This document shows, piece by piece, positions 35,655 through 46,701 of a stretch of 64,000 bases of DNA. This stretch comes from Favolaschia claudopus (lineage: Eukaryota > Basidiomycota > Agaricomycetes > Agaricales > Mycenaceae). Positions within the stretch are counted from its first letter, which is position 1. The number at the start of each line of letters is the position of its first letter. Position numbers and translations under genes: made by a program. Location: positions 124,001-188,000 of the forward strand of contig JAWWNJ010000129.1 in the NCBI GenBank assembly GCA_037176885.1. The letters run 5' to 3'. Under the pieces are notes generated by a model, which was not told the origin of the DNA, ran no database searches, and saw only the letters and a list, made by a program, of their open reading frames with translations.

Positions 35655-35795
35655 GAGTGAAAATGGGGCGGAGGGAAAGGCTGGCTCATTCCTAAATGGA
35701 GAGTGAGCCTTCAAGGAAGTAAATGTCATGTCGCGTGCGATCCTCACGCGAGCGGCTCACGTAAGCACACTTTATCTTTCTTCTTCTCCATCATC

Positions 35796-36946
35796 ATGTC
35801 GAATCCTCTCGTCGGCCCCTCTTCTCTCAGAGACCTCATCAGCCCCCAGTTCCACCAGAACAACTTCCCTGCAGGTGAGTATACCCTCTCTCTCATACCT
35901 AATAATCTCAACAGGTTCCTAGAAATTTTCATCAAGAGCGATCTCGGCATCAAACTCGACAAGGGTGAGTTCAACCTTGGTCGGATCTTTTTCCTCTGTC
36001 TCAAGCCCGCTTTGCGACCCAGATGATCAAATTTGTAGACTTGCTCTCACGCAGGCTGGGTGTCCTCTTGGCCCGTTACACTGTCCGCTCCGTCACACCC
36101 TCCCCTCCGTGCAGAACTTTCAGCCACAGAAGCAACAAACTACCCATCCCCGCGAACGGACTGTTTGCAAGCACTGGCTCCGTGGTCTCTGTAAGAAAGG
36201 CGATGCTTGTGAATTCTTGCATGAATATAACTTGCGGCGTATGCCGGAATGCTGGTGGTTTGCAAAATACGGGTATTGTTCCGCAGGAGACGAGTGTCTG
36301 TATGCCCACCCAAAGGAGCGGCGAGTTGAATGCCCAGATTATAACCGCGGATTTTGTAAACTTGGTGCGCAATTAAATCTCTCTCACACTCCTTTTCTTC
36401 TTTTTCTAACACAACTAAAAGGACCTACATGTCCGCGGAAACATGTGCGCCGCGTCGCTTGCCAGCTATATCTCACAGGTTTCTGCCCCTTAGGTCCTGA
36501 ATGCCCACGTGGCCAGTGAGTGTTGAATCAATCGCGACCTGCAAGTCTGACCGTCCCCCTTGATTGCGCCAGTCCTAAACCCGGATTGCCCCCTGCGGAG
36601 GCGTACGAAGCGCCCTCGGTACCTTCTATCGAGGGTCCTCCCCCGCCAGGCTTTGGAAGATTTGAATTCGATCGAAGCTTCCAAGGCGGCAATTTCAGTG
36701 GCCCCAATGGACCCATTCGAAGGAATTTGGACGAAGTGTTGTGTTTCAAGGTATGAGAAGCCGTCCTGACATCGGAACTTTCTTTTCTCAGTGCCGTTTA
36801 GTGTGGAGAAAAGGGACACTATGCGAATCACTGTCGAAATCGCAACGTAAGTGGTCCAGCCTTTCATCAACAACTATTGGTCATGTCGATCGCAGGTTCC
36901 TGGAAATCGGGGAGGTATGGAGAGGAAACGGTATGAAAACGAATAA
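35796..36946 (+). CDS. YTH1: CPSF30/YTH1 mRNA 3'-end processing factor
   Basis: Seven exons (35796..35874, 35923..35964, 36023..36364, 36422..36515, 36573..36750, 36802..36846, 36896..36946) give 276 residues. The protein is the CCCH zinc-finger subunit of the cleavage and polyadenylation factor that reads AAUAAA. Five CCCH fingers are visible, including VCKHWLRGLCKKGDACEFLH, ECWWFAKYGYCSAGDECLYA and ECPDYNRGFCKLG; the first finger is preceded by EIFIKSDLGIKLDK, as in the family. A zinc knuckle, CFKCGEKGHYANHC, follows near the C-terminus, as in metazoan CPSF30 but not in budding yeast Yth1. It is divergent from the P450 gene with about 140 bp between starts. Confidence 0.95.
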
Positions 36947-38435
36947 CTTTAGCACACTGTGCTCAGTATTAGTCGAATACAATTCTTTTGTCGTCCCGTA
37001 CTTGCACAATCTCGGGGGGATCACTGCCATCATATCGGCCGAAAGCTTTCGCCCTCTACTTACGACCCCTTCTTCCAACTTGCCTTGCATCGTTCTCTGA
37101 TAAGTAGTATGGGGTGGCAGAAAGAATTCACCTTGGGGAGAAGAGCAAAAGGTTGCCATCTTGTCACCGACGAAATCTTGAAGCACATACAATCTGGCCT
37201 CAAAGATGTTCAGGTGGTTCAGATACATGATCATACTAGGTGATGTACTGAAGCTCGCGATCGTCAGGTTGGGATGCTTTTTCTGTTCATGTATATCTTG
37301 AAGTTGCACTCTTGCCATCCGGGCACACGCGCTCACCATATTCTCAGAAAGCATACCAGTGCCAGTTTGAGCGTCAACGAAAATTGCGATCCAGGTAATT
37401 CATTGATTGGGACGTATTTCGGTTGTTTTCAGACAGCCCTCTAGACGTCCGCAAAGGTGCTGTGATGCAGTGGATGCATTGGCTTGCTTAGAAGTTCAAG
37501 ACTATCTCTAGACATGGACATGGCTCTTGACCATATTGTTCCTGAAAAGCTCGAGTGCGTCGCTTATCGTTTAACCATCCACGCAACTTGTCAATGAGAG
37601 ACAACACAAGCTGGCTGCATACGGACGAGGGTCCCGAGTAATTTTTTTCTCGTACACTTAGCCTCAAGAATCTCACATGCTTTGGGCCAGCGATTCGTGA
37701 GCTACTGCCAATCACTGTAGATCCCCGAAACTGAACCGGAAGATCTGCAGTGTATCGCACACGAAGGCACATTCTATCCCTAGTACTCCACATTCCAAGT
37801 CGTTCTAATCTGCGACTCTCACCGCAGGCCTCCCTTGTTGGTTCCTCTATTTCGATTCCCATAACCAACTCCCGCCTCAATTTAGGCACTTGGCAAGGTC
37901 AGACATGTTACTTGGCGCCAAATCTATCCCAACTTTTCAACACAGGAATCTATCTGACTGAATTCCGTCGTATGGCCCACACAAGAACCCTTGTGGCGAC
38001 AATAATGTCCTGAAATGGCTTCGAGCAAGGTGCACGGCTGAACCACGTCCAATGCCAAGGAAAATAGGGTGCGGTTGGCTCGCGTATAAGTACCCTTTCT
38101 CCTAGATAGAGGGAATGTAATAATGTCGAATGTATCTGTAAATGAGTGGATCTGTTAGAGCGAGTTGTGAGGCCGATCAGAGAGTACTTATACGCTCGGC
38201 GAATTCCAGAGCCGCCGTAGATCGTGACTTGCGAGCGTTCGGCATTTTGGCCGCACGCCACGACCTTTCGAGCTCGTCTATCGTCGTCCACTGTACAGCG
38301 CTATCCCAACTGGAGGCCTCAGCTCGTCTCCTCACCAACACCAGATCGGCTTTCGCTTTAACTTATCACCGGTTGGCAAGTCCAAGTATACAAGAACAGC
38401 ATCTTACTCCGTAACTCTGCGCTGCGCGAACCCCG
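36947..38435. other. Long region without a supported gene
   Basis: Almost 1.5 kb between YTH1 and the Zn2Cys6 factor. Two reverse-strand frames (36881..37354 and 37488..37889) are open for 157 and 133 codons, but neither shows a recognisable domain, a convincing splice pattern or strong codon structure. The base composition is more AT-rich than the flanks. It may be a decayed gene, a fast-evolving small gene, or regulatory DNA of the transcription factor downstream. Confidence 0.4.
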
Positions 38436-41321
38436 ATGCCCAAAACCCCTAGCCAGAGTCAAACTACGAGCCGCCCTGCTCTGCGCCGAAATCAAGTGCG
38501 TCGCCTTGTCCACATTGTCTGTTCTCGTCTAAACCCGACCGTTGATAGGCGTGCCGTTCTTGCCGCAAGAAAAAGCTCGTGCGTTTGCGCTTTCACGCTC
38601 TCAGTGTTCCTCGCTCAGCCCATTTTCAAGAAATGTGACGCGCAACGCCCCCATTGCGGTACCTGTGTGCGGTGAGTTGCTTGCTCAATTCCGTACAAGG
38701 CGGCGGAAGATAGACGCGTTGCTAATATGCTCTTTGTAGGCAGCACCAGGCATTGATCAGCGTTCCTGCGCCTGTGGGTTACGCGTGCGTGTTGTGCTCT
38801 ACATTCATACTCAATTCCAACCATTCCATCCAGACACCCGGCGGAACCTCAATGTTCTTACGATCCAGTGGATGGTTTAACACTTGCCCCCGACACCGAT
38901 CCCGTTGAGAAAATCAGGCAACTGGAAACCCAGATAGGTAAGGAAAGTTCGTTCTTGGCGATTGTACAGAAATTGAGGAGGCGGGATAGCGGAACTGAAG
39001 AACAAGTTAAATGACCGCGGCATATCTCGCTCCGCATCTCCACTGCGACCTTCCTCTGGCGGTGGCTCGGACAGTGGCGGAATCTCGCTACCTCATGCTT
39101 CGCTCGCGATGATGAATTTGATCTCCCCCGAGACCTCCGAATCTCGCTTTCGGAGTGAGAGTGGAAGTCCTGAGCTCAGAACAGCCGCCTCTCAGAGCAG
39201 CCCAGACCCATTGATGGACCTTTTATTCCTTGGCTGGAATCCGGATCTCCCGGACCCAGCGACTCTCAACCACTAGTTAGTTCTCTGAATTTCGCTTTTG
39301 ACTTTGCTGAATTATATTCCAGCATAGATATCTTTTTCAAATGCGACCCCTGCGGCTCACGAGTTCTCCATCGCACATCTTTCTTGGCCTCCTTACTTCT
39401 CCCCCCCAGAGACCCTGGATTTCCACATTCTGCAATTTTACATGCTATAGTAGAGCTTCACCTCTGTTCTCAAATATTAAAGCTAACACACAGCTAGTGC
39501 ACCGCTGCCTCCCGATGGTCCCCTCACAATGTTGTAACACTACCCGATGGCACAAGAAGAGACCAATTTGCCGAATTTCACGCTAGCAAAACCCGCCACT
39601 ACATGGACAAGACCATGGCCAGCGGAGAAGACATTTTCCCTGTGTTACAAGCCTGTATCCTTCTGTGTTGGTATTTCTATCAAGAAGGGCGGTGGGTAGA
39701 GGTGTGGATATTTGCTGGGTTTCTCACTCGTGTCGCCATTCCACTGCGACTGAACTATCCCGGCACATTCACGACACATGGTAACAATTCTCCCGGCGCA
39801 TACCTAGCCCCTCCGCGAGACTTTCGAGACCTTGAATCCAGACGACGTACCTGGTGGATGACGATCGTCTTTGACCGTATTGGTCTGTGTCTCTATTTTG
39901 TTTTGGCTCGACAGGCACTGAAGTTTCGTAGCTTCGGTTGGTGGCTGGATACATGCCGGTAGGTCATCATGAATTACCCAAGCTCGGGCTGATTAAGGCC
40001 ACTAACAGTTGACGAGCGTGATCTGGGTACCGAACTACCCCTGCGAAACAACGACTTTGAGTCGGAGGTAAGCCGCCGAAAATAAGCAAAAACTACTAAT
40101 GCACGCCATTGTTTAGAATACTGTACCCAGCAATCCTCAGGACTTGGCAACACCGGATGTTTTCGTCAGACATCCTCCGCAGTACACCGATTCGTTCCTG
40201 CTTCTCATCAAGGCGGTTATGTTGTTTGGACGAGTCACAGACTACAACGTTCGCGGAAACTTGCGGGCCCCAACAGCCCCAAGTAAGAATCAAAATCCAT
40301 TCTTTCTTGATGGCTTCAAAGAGCTTGATCAACTCGTGTGCACTGATTTTCTCGAGAGCCTGCCTCAAATTTTCAAGAACAACAACGGTGTGACGGATGC
40401 ACCTGAAGGCTGTGCTCTAGACACAGACTTGTACATGGTACACATAATTCCTCACGCGTACGCGATACTTTGCGCCGATATTCATTGTTACTGACACGAG
40501 GGGTAGTGCGACAATAACACTGCACAACCCTTACCTAGACTTTACCGACCCTCAATGCGCTTCAACGTCACGTTGCGTCAATTCTGCACGTAGTATTCTC
40601 GGAGCGTACTACATGCTCTCTGCTACATCCCTGGATATTACGCGATTACATCCATTTGTGGTGGTTTGTTGGTCAGGCTGATCAGCTTCGTCATTTCTCA
40701 TCAGAAATTGCAGATTTGCTGGTACCTTGCGGCGGTCGTGCAGGTTCAGTTGTGCAAATACTTCATCGAAATTGGGGACAGCGAACGGGAGTCCACTGTA
40801 TGGGGCGAAATCAATGTGCTAAGGTCAGTACCGCGCCAGACCATGCTTACGGGTCCGCTCCGTCCTACGAAGGAGGTATTGACATGAATCATGCATCAGG
40901 TTTGCGATGCTGGCATATGGACATCGATCCGCCATTGGGAGTACGTCTTCCCCATTTAACAAGTCCTGATCTACATGTTACTGACTGGAACGTAGCCCGA
41001 CAAGAAAGCTTGTTGCAGGGCGTTATGCGGGAGATCATACGAACGACTGCGCAGAAGCAACCCTTGGAAGTTGGAGTGCCATTGTATCCGTTTTCGCACA
41101 CGACACTATGGCGCAAAGACGAGATGTCGCGGTCTCAGAGTAACAGCTCTCCGAAAGAGGGCACACAGAGCATGGCACCGCTGCCGGTCAGCCCTGAATT
41201 TGACGCAGCAACTTTGTCACCGCCAACGGCGTCACGGAATCTCGGGAGCAGAAAATCCATGTCAGGAACGGGGTGGTCGTCGATGTCTGGAGGGGATGCG
41301 GAGAGTAGTATGCAGTACTAG
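38436..41321 (+). CDS. Zn2Cys6 fungal transcription factor
   Basis: Fifteen exons give 712 residues: 38436..38495, 38549..38578, 38631..38671, 38740..38784, 38834..38937, 38990..39275, 39323..39449, 39498..39882, 39932..39958, 40009..40067, 40117..40457, 40507..40663, 40714..40823, 40900..40940, 40996..41321. The binuclear zinc cluster reads ACRSCRKKKLKCDAQRP then HCGTCVR, with the standard spacing C-x2-C-x6-C-x6-C-x2-C; it is split over three exons. A short coiled coil (KIRQLETQI) follows. The middle homology (fungal-specific TF) region covers about residues 250-560, with YPGTFTTHG-type and RRRTWWMTIVFDRI blocks. The tail is Ser-rich. Targets are unknown. The CDS ends 72 bp before the next gene's first ATG. 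Confidence 0.9.
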
Positions 41322-41393
41322 AACTACTAGTTGTATTTTATCTGGATAGTGATTTGGCTGTAGACTGTCGAGGGAGTTTGAGCCAATGACATT

Positions 41394-44300
41394 ATGTCAC
41401 ACCGGCGTGACTTTGATTCAGCAGCTGCCGCCCCCTTCCTAATTCCTTGTCGAGTCTCGGGTTGGGCCTCGTCCTTCATGAACGACACAAAGTTGCCTCC
41501 CCTACCCCCGCATTCCTTTGCTTCGCCCCCGCCCCCACCTTCAAAGGGCTTTCATGGCGCTCCTATCGACCTCAATGCTTCGTCTTCTAGTTCACTGCTA
41601 GGTCCCATGAACAGTGAGCTTCAAATGCTTTCGTTTTAACAAATATAACACCGAAGCAGTGGCCGAAATTCCAATGACCCCCATGTCGCCTTCCGGCTCT
41701 GAGTCGCTTATGGAATCGAAGCAGAAACGGGCAAATCCGCTGACCGACCTCATCGACACCGAAAAGTCTTATGTCGACCAGTTGACGGGCATTATACGGG
41801 TGCGGATGCAGCGTTTTCTCCGGTGCCTTTCTCATCTTGCCTTCAGAAAGTGGCTGCTGCTTGGTCTCGGTCAAATCTTCCGCCGGCCGAGCTGGATACA
41901 ATCTTTCGTTGTATTGAGGCGGTCTATAAAGCGAATCGGTCACTGCTCGCGGTGCGCAACAACCCTCCTCCGATATTGTTTAGTCTGAATGTCGTACTAG
42001 AAACTGAAGGAGATTGGTACCAACCCTTCAAATCCAAAAGCATTAGGAGATTTACTTATGCGATGGGTGCGTGTTGCACGCGCTGAGTCTCAACTCTCTC
42101 AATTATTTTCAGATCGATGACCTGGAGGCGCCTTACACCACCTACTGCTCCAAATTCTGTGGCGGTTTTGACGAATGGGACCCCGTCAAGTCAAACACAC
42201 GGCTTCCCGCCATAATGGCCAGTTTCTCAACGGCTAACCCCCCACCAACGTGGGCGATTGCGGTTGATAGTGAGACGCCGATATGGACTTTGGACGGCCT
42301 GTTCCTCCTTCCCAAAGCGAGACTCAAATATTATCGCAAGCTGTATTCGCGGCTACTGAAGAGCACCGCGCCGGGACGGAGCGATCACCGCTTACTCGTT
42401 GGGGCTTTGGATAAGCTGGATAGGTTGCTCGACACTTTAGAGGCTCGGGAACAAATCAGAGTTGGTGCTCCGCAAGGGCCACCTGAGCTTACTGTTCTCC
42501 AACCGGAGGGGGATTCTGCAAAGGAGAACAAAGTACAGTCGGAAAACGAGTTCTCGGTGTCTCCTAGATCCACCCTCAGCAGTGCCGTACGGGATTCAGA
42601 GATACCGGGGGGTAGCGAAACCAGTTCCGCCCGAGGGAGTAGCTTGTCTTCGGGGTCAGGCGACATTCTTTCCTTGGTTTCTGTTAGCTGAACAAAGTTC
42701 AGGGAACGGCTTTCTCGTGACACTGCGTCAACTTCAATCAGCCGAGTTTCCTCTACTACTATGACCATGCCTATATCTGATTTGGAGCGACGGTTGTCGA
42801 CCGAGCGCACTCTGGACATATTCACCATGCGACCAAAAGTGAGCCAAATTCGATGGTAGTTCTCTTTTTATGCTGATCTGTTCAATTCCAGGTCGTCCGG
42901 TTGCAAATGTCACCTGCTGCCCTTCAGTTCAATAGAGAATTTCGGTTTTCTTTGGACGCTGTCATTCGCTTTACCCCCCGAGCCACTGGGGTCGAGGTAG
43001 TACACAGGCTTGGGCATTTGTTTCTTCTTTCCGATCTATTCCTGGTCTGCGAACGTATGTCTCCGGAGGAACGCAGCAACCACGGTTCAGACGGGGCAGA
43101 CATGTGGCTTTGCTATCCACCATTAGCAGGAAAAGTCCTGCGCGTGTCTGAGGTTGAAGGCCAAGGTTTACCGTTTGTTCCCCGAAGTTCGATGTCCAAC
43201 TGAGTATATTGCAGAAAACGCCTTAGAGGTAGCCATCATGAGAAAAGAGGCTCTCATCATACAAGCGGAGAACGTTCATGTTCGCAATTTCATGTTAGCG
43301 GAATTCAAGGAGTGTATTTCTTTTGCCGGAACATGTACGTCTTTTTTGTCTTGGTTCTCTGCTGGCTGCTGATTGTCCTTCACAGTGCCCCCACAGTCCA
43401 AAGAGCCTGTACCTCCCTTACCCGCACTCCCAAGCTCGCTCCCGCAGTCCCCTGAACGGCCGCCGTCCCTGCAACGAAACAATATCCCTCCAGTCCCCGA
43501 AAAGAGCAATTCGGCTGCTTCTGGATTCTCCGACCCTCCGCCCCGCATCGATTCCGATCACCAACCCCAAGGCCCTTCCTCATCTTCTTCTCAGCCATTT
43601 TTCGCGACTCCTGGGCAGGTTGTTGCTCCAGCACGAAGCGCGAGCTATGGCTCGAGCCTTTCACGTGGTGGCTCCACCGCGTCCGACTTCCTGCCGCAGA
43701 ACGGCTCATATCCCCACCCACCTCCGTTTCACAATAACGGCCCTCAATATGTCCAGAGAGCACCTTCTGCTCCAGGATTCGCCCCTGGTCCGCCTACTCG
43801 ACCGCCTTCTGAGCCTCCCTATGCTCAACCCCATTTGTTGAAAAAATCGCCCTCCGCACGTTCTCTACAATCTCAACATTCTCAGCATGAACTACCTCCT
43901 ATACCGCCACCATTACCTTCATTCCCTCCAGGAGGGCCAGGTTACCCACACAACAACGGCGCACCTGGCAGTTTCCATGCACCGCAGCCACGAACATGGG
44001 CACCTTCAGGCCAACTAGGTGTATCCGGCTTCCGAGCTGTCCCTTCTTTCCACGAACCCAGTCCACCCAACTCTCCTGTAGAAGAAACTCCTGCCATCTC
44101 TGGACCGGTAACGTCTTCCATTTCCGCCGAAATGAAGTGTAAAGTCTTCTTGAAACAACAACATGCGCAATGGAAGTCTCTCGGGGCAGCGAAACTCAAG
44201 CTGTATCGGCAAAATCCGACAAATGTCAAGCAACTCGTTGTTGAGGCTGGATCGAAGGGCTCGATTCTCATCTCGACTATCGTTCTCACTGATGGCGTCG

Positions 44301-44452
44301 AACGAGTTGGTAAGACAGGAGTCGCCATTGAACTGAGCGACAAGGGGGCACGGACAGGGATCATATACATGATACAGCTCCGCAGCGAGCAGTCGGCTGG
44401 TGGTCTATTCGACAGTCTTTTGGAAGGGTCTGATAGAGCTACTTCACACTAA
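41394..44452 (+). CDS. RhoGEF-like protein with DH and PH-like regions and a long Pro-rich tail
   Basis: Nine exons (41394..41613, 41657..41799, 41847..41951, 42001..42066, 42113..42654, 42703..42838, 42892..43165, 43215..43334, 43386..44452) give 890 residues. After a Pro-rich head, a Dbl-homology domain begins at NPLTDLIDTEKSYVDQLTGI and continues through VYKANRSLL, TYCSKFCGGFDEW and RLPAIMASF; this fold activates Rho-type GTPases. A PH-like segment includes FRFSLDAVIRFTP and HLFLLSDLFLVCE. Residues about 545-760 are Pro/Ser-rich, with PPLPSFPPGGPGY-type stretches that could bind SH3 or profilin. A folded C-terminal domain of about 100 residues (MKCKVFLKQQHAQWKSLG onward) resembles a PH/SHD1 fold; this is uncertain. 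The start may be the second ATG at 41478. Confidence 0.82.
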
Positions 44453-44610
44453 TACTTGGTTTTATCTCTATGCATAATTCGGACCACTCCTTCCCATTCA
44501 CTCCTTTGTCTTTTCCTCATACCCACTCACATCTAGCTTCTAGTTTTACGCATACACACAAAGTAGTAGGGTTTTCTGCATTGCTTCTCTGTACTTCCAT
44601 CGGTAGATGT

Positions 44611-46478
44611 CTAGAGATCTACTTTCGCGATCTTTGTGACGTTGGACAGGATTACTTCCGCACATAGAGAAATGTGGTCAGAGCCGGTGATCGACTTCCG
44701 GGGCAGGCCGGGAATCAAGTCTTGGACGGTAGGCAACGAAGTGAGCCCGCTGACAACAGCTGGTCGGTCTGTAAGGATAAAAATGTAATCTTAATCGCGT
44801 CCGCGTGAGCTGGAGGCTCTAGTGATTGGACAGTTTAAATGAACTGACCCAAGACGGTCTATGTAATATGAGTGTCGTGATGCAGGAAAAGAAACAGCTG
44901 CGTACCTTCCAGTAATGAGTGTAGCTATGTGAATGTCCGTGTGTGAACAGGGCCCCAGAACAAGCGGACGTACCTGGTGTATTCGGGCTCGTTGTACCCA
45001 TTCGCTGTGGGCGGCAGCGACACTCTGTTGCCAAATGTTTGGAAGTTGGTAGCTGTTGTTGTTTCTCGAAGCTGCCTCAGACCTGCGTCATACGCACTTC
45101 GAACAGGACTTGTAGAGGAGAATAGCGAAATGAGTTCGGAGTCTGAAAGTAGACCATCGCTCGGAACAGCTCGTCGTGCGTTAGTGATTACTCTGTCGGG
45201 ATCGACTGCGCCGTCTTCATCCTCTGCAGGAGCTTGTGCGACTGTGGGGGGAACGGCGGGGTCAATGGAAACATGCCTGAGGGGGGATTCAAGTAATTAT
45301 CGCTTGGTCCACAATAAAAACGTGCACCACGCGTGATGTTTCCAGGCGGTCGCGTTGTTCAACTGTCAGGTCGTCGCCAACCAGCAGTGAATATCCAGGA
45401 TCATCCGGACTGAAATTAAAATCTGTCGGCGAACGAGAGTCGTATTAATTGCAGTTCCAGAAACCTCCAGTTAACCTTGCCTCCCGCAATCATACATGGC
45501 CAGTTATGAAGCTGGAGATCGGACCGAAATTTTCTGGTTTCCCGAACGAGGATTCCAGCTTGTCTAGGTAACCTGAATCGTACCATTTTGCATTGACCGA
45601 GTTCCTCACCTTGTCCTCTCATACGTATATCTAGGTCGAAACAATAACTCAAAACAAGGTTATCAATGAGCGGCGGATGACCGACTTGGGATGCCAGAAG
45701 AGATGAGTGGTTCCAACTATAACACCCTCCCCGTCACACGACAAGTTCTTTAGAGCCACCAGCGAACCGATGTTCCTAGTCCGAAAACTCGAGCCGTGAC
45801 GGGCAGGTGTGTCTTCATTAGGGCGAACCTCCTGTTCATCGTAGAGAATCACTCGGCTCTCTTGTTTCGCGTAATGCTTTTTGAAGGCAATGAGGCAACC
45901 ATGTTTTTTGCCTGCCAAAGCCAGAAAATTTGGTGTGGCCAGAATGTAAAAGGTAAATTGGTGATACCAGGGCCAGCCACATAGTGGTGATTATACTCTG
46001 CTGCCTCTAAAACAGGCAGCAATTTATCGAGTGAATCGACTTCCTGAAAGAATGCAAATTTGATGTTGGCAGGCAACATTGTAGGCAAAGAAAGAAATCA
46101 CTTGAAGACACAAAATGTCTGCACCTTGAGCTAATATCTCGGCATGAAGCATTGGTAGCCTCTGAGCGGCTTTGAGCACATTTCCACTCGTCGGAAATAA
46201 TTCGCGCCCTATGCATGGATTTGTTGCCAAAGCCGTTCCGATGGCAAGATCACAGACTCACGGACTAGACATTGCGCCAATAAATTCCAAGTGAAAAGCT
46301 TGAAGCGGATCGCGCCCTCTTCCGCATTCTGGTTTAGATCGAGCCAAGGTCGGTTGAGCACGCGAGCGTGTTCGCTGGTAGGCAAGACCTGTGGCGGCTG
46401 GAGTTTTTGTTTCTTAGCTTTGCGTTCCTCTGACAAGGCAAGTTGTTCTGGTGTAAGTTGGTAATGCTTTGGAGGCAT
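44611..46478 (-). CDS. NGL2: NGL2-like RNA exonuclease (endonuclease/exonuclease/phosphatase fold)
   Basis: Eleven exons give 445 residues: 46262..46478, 46102..46208, 45968..46043, 45686..45911, 45610..45630, 45481..45563, 45326..45422, 44974..45276, 44906..44924, 44849..44858, 44611..44789. Nuclease motifs of the CCR4/NGL group are FTWNLLAQCLVRRELFP, LCLQEVD (metal-binding Glu), GTTHLFWHPK, CMIAGDFNFSPDDPGY and SDHISL near the end. Yeast Ngl2 trims the 3' end of 5.8S rRNA. Exon 10 has only 10 nt (encodes TVL plus one base). Intron 6 (45423..45480) uses a GC donor, GCAAGG. The junction between exons 7 and 8 needs either another GC donor (GCACGT) or removal of one extra G; relatives read RVHV rather than RVVHV there. 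Confidence 0.88.
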
Positions 46479-46701
46479 AACGCGTCTCAGATTTGAGTGT
46501 GCCCTTGCGCCGCAGACGGTGCGGTGGCTTGAGCGTAGAATTCGAAGAAAGACCGAAATGGTAAATTGGGAAACGGAATGCGGTGGCGTGAGCGTGACGC
46601 GTTTCGGTTGTATGCTTCGACGGTGGGCACAACCACCGCATTTCTCTCTGCGTCCACTCACTCCAAAACGCACGAGTTTATCGGGTCTTTTTTCTCGGAC
46701 C

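Noticed and set aside
35655..35747. Upstream start codon for the P450
   Set aside because: An ATG at 35728 is in frame but would place 25 residues before the membrane anchor, which is unusual; the ATG next to the anchor was preferred.
42385..42828. Reverse-strand frame over the RhoGEF gene
   Set aside because: It overlaps confirmed exons and has no recognisable content.
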